A DNA stretch of 16,712 bases from JBEKHI01 sp050012355 (GTDB lineage Bacteria > Actinomycetota > Actinomycetes > Streptosporangiales > Streptosporangiaceae). The stretch is from contig JBEKHI010000162.1 in NCBI GenBank assembly GCA_050012355.1, positions 1 to 16,712 of the forward strand, in the 5' to 3' direction. Every line of letters starts with the position of its first letter. Positions within the stretch are counted from its first letter, which is position 1. Positions 6,633 to 13,188 of this stretch are shown in pieces. Below the pieces are notes generated by a model, which was not told where the DNA came from, did no database searches, and worked only from the letters and a program-made list of their open reading frames with translations. Both the position numbers and the translations under genes were made by a program.

Positions 6633-8750
6633 ATGCAGCAGATCCTCGCCTACGGGATCGTAGGCCTGTTCACCGCCGCGATCTACGCGATCATCGGCAG
6701 CGGGCTGGTCCTCACCTACGCAACCACCGGCGTATTCAACTTCGCCCAGGGCGCGATCGGCATGTTCGCGGCGTTCACCTACTGGCAGTTCACCGTGGGC
6801 TGGGGCTGGCCGGTCCCGGCTGCCCTGGTGATCACGCTGCTGGTGCTGGCGCCCGCGTTCGGCCTGGGGCTCGAGCGGATCGTCATGCGGCCGATACAGC
6901 AGCTGGGCGAGATCGAACGGCTGGTGGTCACGATCGCGCTGCTGTCCGGCCTGATCGCGCTCGCGAACACGATCTGGAATCCGGACGTCCAGCGCACGCT
7001 GACGCCGTACTTCGAGCAGGACGCGCCGATCAAGATCGGCCCGGTCGTCATCACCTGGCACCAGGCCATCACGATGGGCGTCGCCATCCTCATCGCGATC
7101 GGCCTGCGGGTGCTGCTGTACCGGACCAGGACCGGAACCGAGATGCGGGCGACGGTCGATGATCGCACGCTGATCCGGCTGGCCGGCGGCGATCCCAACC
7201 GGGCGAGCCGGGTCGCGTGGATACTCAGCACACAGCTCGCCGCCGTCGCGGGCATCCTGCTGGCGCCCACCCTCGCGATGGACTCCTCGCAGCTTTCACT
7301 GGTAATCGTCAGCGCGTACACCGCGGCTATCTTCGGCCGGCTGCGGTCCCTGCCGCTCACCTTCGTCGGCGCCATCGTCGTCGGCTGCACGGAGGCTTAC
7401 CTGACCGGATACCTGCCGCAGAACAACTACCTGCCCGGGTTGCGGCTGGCGGCCTCCCCGTTGCTGCTGTTCGGCGCGCTGCTGATCTTCCGGCACGGTC
7501 AGCTCCCGCACCGGGACCGCAAGCTCCGGCCGGTCCCGGTGCCGACGGTGCGCGGCACCGCGTTGCTGGCGGCCGGGATCGTGCTGACCGGCGTGGTGCT
7601 GGCCACCGTACTCAGCCCGTCCGACCTGGTGACCTACGGCGCGATCTTCACCCTCGGCCTCGTCGCGCTCTCCTACGTGCCGCTCGCCGGGTACGCCGGG
7701 CAAATCTCGCTGTGCCAGCTCACGATGATGGGCGTCGGCGCGCTGGCATGGGCGCACCTCGCTCCCCATGGTCAGCTCTGGGCGCTGGCCGTGGCGGTCG
7801 CGGTGTCCGCGGTGGTCGGAGCCCTGATCGCGATACCCGCGATGCGGATCTCCGGCGTGTACCTGGCGCTGGCGACCGCCGCGTTCGCCATCGTCTGCGA
7901 TGACTGGATCTTCGGCCTGCCGTCCTTCACGATCGCCGGGGTGCGGATCTCGGTGTTCAACCAGGGATCGGTGGCGGGCACCGGCCCCGCCCTGGCCGGA
8001 CACCAGCTGACCAGTGCGTCCGGGCTGATGATCTTCGCGGCGGTGTGCCTGGCGATCGTGTCGTTCGGTGTCGCGATGCTTCGCCGGTCCCGGTTCGGCC
8101 GGCGGCTGATCGCGCTGCGGGACAGCGAGGCCGCGTACGCGACGCTGGGCGGGAACCTGCTGGCGGCCAAGGTTGGCGTGTTCGCCCTGTCCGCGGGCAT
8201 CGCGGGTCTTGGCGGCGCGATCACCGCCATGGCGGGACCGGTCACCGCGGACCAGTTCAGCTTCGTCAGCGGGTTGCCCGTCTTCCTGATCGCGGTGATC
8301 GGCGGCCTGGGCACGGTCGGGACCGGATTGTTCAGCGGGCTGGGGTACGCGGGGGCGCTCAACGCGCTGCCCGCCGTCGCGTCCTGGACGCAGAACCTCG
8401 CCGGAGTGCTGCCCGGGCTCTCCGGCGTCGCGCTCGGCAGCAACCCGTCGGGCATCATCCCCTCGATGCGACGCGACTGGGCCGGGCTGGCGGGCGATCG
8501 CCTGGCGCTGGCCGTGCTGGTGGTCGGCGGCGTGGGCGGCTGGGTGCTGCGCTTGGCGCACGTGTTCAACGGATGGGAGTTCGCCGGGGTGCTGGTGCTC
8601 GCGGTGATCGCGGCCCAGCTGCTCCTGAGGTGGCACGCGAAGAAGCTGCGTGCCCAAGTAACTGATGTCCCCGTCGAATGGCGCGGGGTACGGCGGGAGT
8701 GGCAGTCCGAGGACGAGGAAGTGCTGACGCGTGGTATCGCTGCGGGCTGA
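6633..8750 (+). CDS. Fused LivH-LivM branched-chain-type ABC permease
   Basis: A 705-residue membrane protein with two permease domains in one chain. Residues 1-285 are LivH-like: GLVLTYATTGVFNFAQGAIG near the N-terminus, then a cytoplasmic loop RTLIRLAGGDPNRASRVAW and a final LRLAASPLLLFGALLIF helix. A charged linker (HGQLPHRDRKLRP) leads into a LivM-like half from about residue 305 to 645, with LSYVPLAGYAGQISLCQ (a Cys where Gly is common) and the ATPase-coupling loop ALRDSEAAYATLGGNLLAAK (about 491-510). The last 50 residues are a polar cytoplasmic tail. The two halves would form the complete transmembrane pore. The gene begins immediately after the binding-protein stop, with no obvious separate ribosome binding site, implying translational coupling. 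Its end overlaps livG by 20 bases. Confidence 0.9.
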   Translation: MQQILAYGIVGLFTAAIYAIIGSGLVLTYATTGVFNFAQGAIGMFAAFTYWQFTVGWGWPVPAALVITLLVLAPAFGLGLERIVMRPIQQLGEIERLVVTIALLSGLIALANTIWNPDVQRTLTPYFEQDAPIKIGPVVITWHQAITMGVAILIAIGLRVLLYRTRTGTEMRATVDDRTLIRLAGGDPNRASRVAWILSTQLAAVAGILLAPTLAMDSSQLSLVIVSAYTAAIFGRLRSLPLTFVGAIVVGCTEAYLTGYLPQNNYLPGLRLAASPLLLFGALLIFRHGQLPHRDRKLRPVPVPTVRGTALLAAGIVLTGVVLATVLSPSDLVTYGAIFTLGLVALSYVPLAGYAGQISLCQLTMMGVGALAWAHLAPHGQLWALAVAVAVSAVVGALIAIPAMRISGVYLALATAAFAIVCDDWIFGLPSFTIAGVRISVFNQGSVAGTGPALAGHQLTSASGLMIFAAVCLAIVSFGVAMLRRSRFGRRLIALRDSEAAYATLGGNLLAAKVGVFALSAGIAGLGGAITAMAGPVTADQFSFVSGLPVFLIAVIGGLGTVGTGLFSGLGYAGALNALPAVASWTQNLAGVLPGLSGVALGSNPSGIIPSMRRDWAGLAGDRLALAVLVVGGVGGWVLRLAHVFNGWEFAGVLVLAVIAAQLLLRWHAKKLRAQVTDVPVEWRGVRREWQSEDEEVLTRGIAAG

Positions 8751-9216
8751 GGGAGTGACCGTCGCGTTCGGCGGGAACCTGGCGCTGGACTCGGCGCGGA
8801 TCGCCGCCGAGCTCGGACCGCAGCGGCGGCGGGCGGCGCACATGGCGGCCGGCTTGCTGGAGACGCTCGGGCTGGAAGACGTCGCTGACTCCCCGGCCGA
8901 CGAACTGCCCACCGGGGTGGCGCGCCTAGTGGAGGTAGGGCGGGCGCTGGCCGCCCGGCCCCGGCTGTTGCTGCTGGATGAGCCGGCCGCCGGGCAGGAC
9001 GAGAGCGAGACCAGCCGCTTCGGCGGCCTGCTGCGGTCGCTAGCGGCGGACGGGATGACGGTCGTGCTGGTCGAGCACGACATGGGCCTGGTCATGGAGG
9101 TATGCGACGAGGTGTACGTGCTCGACCTCGGCAAGATCATCGCAGCCGGCCCGCCCGCGACCATCCGGGAGAACGAGACCGTGCTGGCGGCCTACCTAGG
9201 AGATCTCGATGATTGA
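8731..9216 (+). CDS. LivG-type ABC ATPase lacking the Walker A segment (internally deleted)
   Basis: The 161-residue ORF starts like a LivG ATPase (LRAEGVTVAFGGNLALD, residues 4-20) and ends like one: a degenerate signature LPTGVARLVEVGRAL (59-73), Walker B PRLLLLDEPAAGQDE (77-91), the H-loop VLVEHDMGL (112-120), and the LGKIIAAGPPATIR tail. Between residues 20 and 24 it jumps directly from the first beta-strand to helix AELGPQRRR. About 85-90 residues holding the P-loop GxxGxGK(S/T) and the Q-loop are missing against the usual 245-255. The frame is kept and no stop codons appear. As read it cannot bind ATP in its own Walker A site. GTG 8731 is preceded by GAGGAA; the 3' end overlaps livF by 8 bases. 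It is a recent in-frame deletion, an assembly collapse, or, less likely, a real short partner for LivF. Confidence 0.82.
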   Translation: MVSLRAEGVTVAFGGNLALDSARIAAELGPQRRRAAHMAAGLLETLGLEDVADSPADELPTGVARLVEVGRALAARPRLLLLDEPAAGQDESETSRFGGLLRSLAADGMTVVLVEHDMGLVMEVCDEVYVLDLGKIIAAGPPATIRENETVLAAYLGDLDD

Positions 9217-9907
9217 GCTGCGGGACATCCGGGCTGGCTACGGCGGGATCAACGTCCTTTACGACGTGTGCCTGACCGTACAAGCCGGACAGGTGCTGGC
9301 TCTCCTCGGACCGAACGGCGCGGGTAAAACCACCACCCTCCGCGTCGCCTCCGGCATCCACGCACCCACCGCGGGCGCGCTCATTCTCGGCGGGCGGGAC
9401 GTTACGGGGGCGGACGCTGGTGATCTCGCGCGTACCGGAGTCTGCCTGATACCCGAAGGCAGGGGCGTGTTCCCGAACTTGTCGGTCCGGGACAACCTGC
9501 TGATGATGACGTACAGCGGGCGCGGCATCGAGGAGATCGAGGAGATCGCGTACACCCGGTTCCCTGTCCTCGGCGAGCGCCGGTCACAAGCCGCGGGCAC
9601 GCTGTCCGGCGGCGAGCAGCAGATGCTCGCACTCGCCCGCGCGCTGGCCACCGACCCGGCCGTGCTCATGGTGGACGAGCTGTCCATGGGCCTGGCGCCG
9701 GTCATACTCGCGAAGCTGTACGAGCACGTGGCGGAGATCGCCAGCTCCGGCGTCGCGGTGCTCGCCGTCGAGCAGAACGCCTCCGCGATCTTGCGCATCG
9801 CCGATCATGCCGCGGTGCTGGTACGAGGCCGTATCGAACGGTACGGGCCGGCCGACGACATCCTGCGCGACGAACTGTCCGCCCTCTACCTGGGGAGCTC
9901 ACGTTGA
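9209..9907 (+). CDS. LivF-type ABC transporter ATP-binding protein
   Basis: The 232-residue product is a complete branched-chain-type ATPase: Walker A GPNGAGKTT (34-42), LIPEGRGVFPNLSVRDNL after the Q-loop region, signature LSGGEQQMLALARAL (132-146), Walker B VLMVDELSMGLAP (152-164), and VLAVEQNA, the LivF form of the switch region in which Gln stands for the usual His. Length is normal for LivF. It should power the LivH-LivM permease on the cytoplasmic face. ATG 9209 has AGGAG (9198-9202) upstream and overlaps the end of the truncated livG by 8 bases. A TTGA overlap links it to the next gene. With livG damaged, LivF would have to act as a homodimer or pair with an ATPase from elsewhere for import to work. 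Confidence 0.92.
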   Translation: MIELRDIRAGYGGINVLYDVCLTVQAGQVLALLGPNGAGKTTTLRVASGIHAPTAGALILGGRDVTGADAGDLARTGVCLIPEGRGVFPNLSVRDNLLMMTYSGRGIEEIEEIAYTRFPVLGERRSQAAGTLSGGEQQMLALARALATDPAVLMVDELSMGLAPVILAKLYEHVAEIASSGVAVLAVEQNASAILRIADHAAVLVRGRIERYGPADDILRDELSALYLGSSR

Positions 9908-10299
9908 CCTCTGCCACCGCCGACTCGCGCGCCGACCGCTTCGTCCGGGAGATCGCCGCGCTCAAGATCCCCGATCCGTCCGCCGGGCACCCGCGGCTGT
10001 GGCTGCGGCTGGGCGTGTTGCTGATGGTGCTTGGCGTCGCGCTCGGCGTGACCGCGTACCTGGTCTCGCACCGCACCACCAGCTCGTTCACGCAGGGCGA
10101 CGCGGTGACCATCGGGCTCGGGGGAGTGACGCTGAGCGTGGTCGGCGCCGCGCTGTTCCTCAGGTACTCGCTCACCGCGTTCTTGCGGTTCTGGCTGGCA
10201 CGGCAGTCCTTCGACCTCGCGGTGCTGGGCGACCGGCTGGCGGGTGACCACCTGAACGGCGACCGCCCGGAGGCGAGCGGGGAAGCAGAGTACTCATGA
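9904..10299 (+). CDS. Small two-helix membrane protein, function unknown
   Basis: A 131-residue protein with a charged N-terminus (residues 1-32), a hydrophobic helix at about 33-54 (LRLGVLLMVLGVALGVTAYL), a short polar loop, and a second hydrophobic stretch at about 68-98, followed by a charged tail (GDRLAGDHLNGDRPEASGEA). No enzyme motif is visible. It starts with TTG 9904, overlapping the livF stop as TTGA, with GGGGAG at 9892-9897 six bases upstream. It ends with TGA overlapping the next ATG. Its tight placement suggests a link with the transporter or the enzymes that follow. I do not recognise the family. Confidence 0.72.
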   Translation: MTSATADSRADRFVREIAALKIPDPSAGHPRLWLRLGVLLMVLGVALGVTAYLVSHRTTSSFTQGDAVTIGLGGVTLSVVGAALFLRYSLTAFLRFWLARQSFDLAVLGDRLAGDHLNGDRPEASGEAEYS

Positions 10300-10406
10300 C
10301 CCGGATGATCTACCACATGCTCGACCGGGGCCTGCGGTACGGATTGCAGACGATGTGCGAGGGCGGCGGGACCGCCGACGCCACGCTGGTGGAACTCCTC
10401 GCGTGA
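10296..10406 (+). pseudogene. Thiolase (acetyl-CoA acetyltransferase) C-terminal remnant
   Basis: This 36-codon ORF ends YGLQTMCEGGGTADATLVEL. YGLQTMCEGGG is the characteristic C-terminal block of FadA-type thiolases and carries their second catalytic cysteine. Thiolases are normally near 390-400 residues, so more than nine-tenths of the gene is missing. The ATG lies in an ATGA overlap with the upstream gene and the TGA in a GTGA overlap with the downstream one, so operon spacing looks intact and only the inside of the gene is gone. In intact thiolases an MTRM-like segment sits internally just before this block; here the same codons have become the start. The fragment cannot be catalytic. Confidence 0.82.
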
Positions 10407-11340
10407 TCCGGCGCGATCTGTTCACGGCCGACCATGACGCGTTCCGCTCCATGGTCCGCGAGTTCATCGCGGCCGAGGCCCTCCCGCACTATGCCGAGTG
10501 GGAGAAGGCGGGGGAATTGCCTGCGCCGTTTTGGAAAAAGTTGGCTTTGCTCGGGGTCATGGGTATGGCGATTCCGGAGAAGTACGGCGGGGCGGGAATC
10601 GACGACTTCAGGTACAACGCGATCGTGCGCGAGGAGGCGGCGAGCGCCGCGATCACGCTCGGCGCGGTGTCGACTCAGCTCGACGTGATCCTGCCGTACT
10701 TTCTCCGGTACGCCGACGATGCGCAGCGCGACCGCTGGTTCCCCGGGCTCGCCGCCGGTGAGCTGCGTACCGCGATCGCGATGATCGAGCCGGGCACCGG
10801 GTCCGATCTGGCCGGTATGCGGACGACGGCGGTGCGGGATGGGTCGAGTTATGTCCTGAACGGTGCGAAGACGTTCATCACCGGCGGCGCGCTGGCTGAG
10901 CTGGTGATCGTGGTGGCTCGGACAGCCGTCGTCGAGGGGGACCGCCGGGCCGGGCTGACGCTGCTGGTCGTGGAGGACGGGATGTCCGGATTCGTCAAGG
11001 GCCGGAAGCTCGACAAACTCGGGCTAAAGACGCAAGACACGCCAAGTTCGAGCTGGTGTCGGTCGCGACCGAGATCGAGGCGGCGCAAGCGTTGCTCGAC
11101 CGGGCCTTGTCGTCGCTCGTCGACGGGTCACTGTCGGGCGCGGACGCCGCCATGGTCAAGCTGTTCTGCACCGAGACGCAGGGCCGCGCCGTGGACCGCT
11201 GCCTGCAGTTGTTCGGCGGCTACGGGTACATCACCGAGTTCCCGATCGCCCGGCTGTACGCCGACGCGCGGGTCACCCGCGTCTTCGGCGGCACATCCGA
11301 GGTCATGAAAACCATCATCAGCAAATCCCTGGGGCTGTGA
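10403..11340 (+). pseudogene. Acyl-CoA dehydrogenase, internally deleted and frameshifted
   Basis: From GTG 10403 the first 213 codons are a good acyl-CoA dehydrogenase: an N-terminal helical domain, GVMGMAIPEKYGGAGIDD (51-68), AMIEPGTGSDLAGMRT (126-141), YVLNGAKTFITGGALAE (150-166) and KLDKLGLKTQDT (202-213). At about 11041 the match jumps to a different frame (AKFELVSVATEIEAAQALL, FGGYGYITEFPIARLYADAR, VFGGTSEVMKTIISKSLGL), ending with TGA 11338-11340. The missing block is roughly 70 residues and would include the VRVP strand and the LPQERL segment, whose Glu is the likely catalytic base in this subgroup. Read without a shift, the first frame runs on as Arg/Ser-rich nonsense to 11308. The protein is almost certainly inactive. 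It would have been the FAD-dependent first step of beta-oxidation. Confidence 0.87.
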
Positions 11341-11544
11341 TGCCCGGCCCGGCCTCCTTGTCCCCCGATGGTGGGGCGGCTCCGCGACGACGTGCGCGAC
11401 AGCCAGGCGTCCTCCATCCCGCATCCGAAACGCCTGGGTGACCCCGGCGATTACGCGCACCTCGCCGTGTCGGTGCTGGAGAACCCGTACCTGAACGGCG
11501 AGACCACCCGGCTCGATGGCGCGATCCGGATGGCCCCGCGTTGA
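11341..11544 (+). pseudogene. Short-chain dehydrogenase (3-hydroxyacyl-CoA dehydrogenase type) C-terminal remnant
   Basis: Directly after the acyl-CoA dehydrogenase stop the same frame reads IPHPKRLGDPGDYAHLAVSV, ENPYLNGETTRLDGAIRMAP and then TGA. This closely matches the C-terminus of HSD10-like short-chain dehydrogenases, which oxidise 3-hydroxyacyl-CoA with NAD. The recognisable part is only about 53 codons of the usual 250 or so. The Rossmann GxxxGxG and the Ser-Tyr-Lys catalytic residues are missing. An ATG at 11368 could start a 58-residue peptide, but the ribosome binding region looks poor. It is a remnant at the end of the rightward operon, and its product could not bind cofactor. Confidence 0.8.
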
Positions 11545-11553
11545 CGTCCTAGA

Positions 11554-11581
11554 CGCCGCCATCGACGCCGACGGCGCGGCG
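11554..11581. terminator. GC-rich hairpin between convergent operons
   Basis: The 40-base gap between the two converging 3' ends contains CGCCG-A-CGGCG (11566-11576) and an alternative longer pairing of CGCCGC (11554-11559) with GCGGCG (11576-11581). There is no T-tract. It could help terminate transcription from both sides, but GC-rich actinobacterial DNA forms such stems by chance. Confidence 0.25.
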
Positions 11582-11584
11582 GGC

Positions 11585-12412
11585 TCAGGTCGCGGAGCGG
11601 CTGACGTGGTTCATCAGGGACAGTGCCACGTGAGCGGCGGCCATCACGGTCGCGGCCGGGACCCCGGCCTGTTCGGCTAGGTCGGTCATCAGCCGGACGT
11701 CCTTGGCTAGCAGCGGGCCGGCGTGCGCGCCGATCCGGTCCAGGGTGCCGCCCGCCGACGCTATCCGGTCGAGCGCGAAGCTTGCCCCGCTGCCGTGCGA
11801 GACCACCTCGCCGAGTCGCTGAGGATCGACACCGAGCGACCGGCCGAGGGTCAGCGTGCTGGACGCGGATGCGAGGTTGGCGGTGAACAGCACGTTGTTC
11901 AGCAGCTTCGCGAGCTGGCCGGCGCCCACGTCGGGTCCCATGTGGACCACCGGGTCACCGAACGTCTCGAACACCGGCCGGCACTGCTCGACCGCATCGG
12001 CGGGCCCGCCCGCCATCACCAGCAGCCGGCCCGCTGACGCCGCGGGCGACCCGCCGCTGACCGGGGCGTCGATCAAGACGACCCCGGAACCGGCGGCCTT
12101 GGCGGCCAGCCGCTTGCAGGTCGCCGGGTGCACCGTGCTGTGTACCGCGATCACCCCGCCGCTGCTTAGCCCAGCCAGCACTCCGCGTGCAGAGCAGATG
12201 ACCTCCTCGACGTCGGAATCGTCCGTCACGCAGATGGAGACGAGGTCGCTTTCGGTGGCGAGTTCGGCCGGTGAGGCGGCGGCGGGCACCTCGGCGAATG
12301 ACGACAGCGTTACGGAGCGGCGGGCCCACAATGTCACCGGGTATCCGGCGTCCACGATCCGGCGCGCCATCGGGGCGCCCTGGCTGCCTAGGCCGATGAA
12401 TCCGACACGCAT
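11585..12412 (-). CDS. Beta-hydroxyacid dehydrogenase (3-hydroxyisobutyrate dehydrogenase family)
   Basis: The 275-residue product has the family features in order: the NAD(P)-binding GFIGLGSQGAPMA (G7, G9, G12), CVTDDSDVEEV, the substrate loop DAPVSGGSPAASAGRL (115-130, with SGG at 119-121), the catalytic lysine in GAGQLAKLLNN (K169, N173), and an all-helical C-terminal half. It should oxidise a beta-hydroxyacid, or a related acid such as a tartronate or 3-hydroxyisobutyrate analogue, with NAD(P). Only these motifs are assigned; the substrate is open. ATG 12412 shares one base with the stop of the upstream gene (TGATG) and is preferred over TTG 12415. It is the last gene of the 15172-11585 operon. 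Confidence 0.87.
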   Translation of the reverse strand: MRVGFIGLGSQGAPMARRIVDAGYPVTLWARRSVTLSSFAEVPAAASPAELATESDLVSICVTDDSDVEEVICSARGVLAGLSSGGVIAVHSTVHPATCKRLAAKAAGSGVVLIDAPVSGGSPAASAGRLLVMAGGPADAVEQCRPVFETFGDPVVHMGPDVGAGQLAKLLNNVLFTANLASASSTLTLGRSLGVDPQRLGEVVSHGSGASFALDRIASAGGTLDRIGAHAGPLLAKDVRLMTDLAEQAGVPAATVMAAAHVALSLMNHVSRSAT

Positions 12413-13188
12413 CAACGCGACTTCAACTCCTCAAGGCCAGCCAGCGCCGGGTAGCCGCTGACGCTTAGCGCGTTCCCGTGTCCAGTCTCGTGGATGTCGA
12501 ACACGGACTGGATCGCCGCGTAGAAGCCCTGGGTATCCAGCGTCTGGTTCACCGCCCGCTTGGCCTGCCGCAACGCGAACGGATGCTGCCTGGCGATCTG
12601 CCGCGCCAACTCCATCGCGGAATCGTCCAGATCGGGCAGCGGCACGACCCGGTTGACCATGCCGACCGCGGCGGCTTCTCGCGCCGTGATAGCGCGACCG
12701 GTGAACAGGATCTCCTTGGCGAGCCGCGGGCCGAGTTCCCAGGTGTGGCCGTGGTACTCGACGCCGCCGATCCCCATCCGGACGACGGGATCGGAGAATT
12801 CCGCGTTCTCCGCCGCGACGATCAGGTCGCACGGCCAGCACAGCATCAGCCCGCCGGCGATGCATTTACCCTGCACCACGGCGATCGATGGCTTCGGTAT
12901 ATTCCGCCAGGACAGGCAGTACCCCAGGTACCGGCGGGCCTCGAGCCCGTAAATCCACTCCAGGGTGATCTTCTCGGGCGCCGCCGCGAACCCGCTGGTG
13001 AGGTCGTGCCCGGCCGAGAAGTGCTTCCCGTTGGCGCGCAGCACGATCACCCGCACGTCGTCATCGGAAGCCGCCCGGGTCCACGCCGCGTCCAGCTCGT
13101 CGAGCAGCTCCATGGACTGGGCGTTCGCCTTCTCTGGCCGGTTAAGGGTGATCACGGCCACGCGATCGTCGACCTCGTAAAGAATCAT
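12412..13188 (-). CDS. Crotonase-family protein lacking both canonical glutamates
   Basis: A 258-residue crotonase-fold protein: VAVITLNRPEKANAQS (10-25), the first oxyanion loop GKHFSAGHDL (54-63), the second GKCIAGGLMLCWPCDLI (107-123), then FSDPVVRMGIGGVEYHGHTW (131-150). Against rat enoyl-CoA hydratase, the position of E144 is Met115 and that of E164 is Val135, so both general acid/base glutamates are missing. Glu144 in GGVEYHGH lies nearby and may serve instead. It still should bind an acyl-CoA, but the reaction may not be simple hydration. The frame is open upstream to 13518 inside the dehydrogenase gene; ATG 13188 is chosen because it forms an ATGA overlap with that gene's stop and starts the fold correctly. 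Confidence 0.85.
   Translation of the reverse strand: MILYEVDDRVAVITLNRPEKANAQSMELLDELDAAWTRAASDDDVRVIVLRANGKHFSAGHDLTSGFAAAPEKITLEWIYGLEARRYLGYCLSWRNIPKPSIAVVQGKCIAGGLMLCWPCDLIVAAENAEFSDPVVRMGIGGVEYHGHTWELGPRLAKEILFTGRAITAREAAAVGMVNRVVPLPDLDDSAMELARQIARQHPFALRQAKRAVNQTLDTQGFYAAIQSVFDIHETGHGNALSVSGYPALAGLEELKSR

Noticed and set aside
6057..7061. 334-codon minus-strand frame opposite the binding protein and LivH part
   Set aside because: No domain pattern; skewed Arg/Asp/Gly/Gln composition; it lies entirely opposite well-supported genes.
7296..9164. 622-codon open frame on the minus strand opposite the permease and ATPase genes
   Set aside because: Its composition (long runs of Arg, Gly, Pro, Gln, His, Asp) is what the complement of GC-rich coding DNA gives. 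The + strand proteins have clear family motifs over the same bases.
10407..11308. Reading the acyl-CoA dehydrogenase as one intact 302-codon gene
   Set aside because: After about 11041 this frame is Arg/Ser/Pro-rich with no similarity, while the frame one base over continues the dehydrogenase C-terminus exactly.
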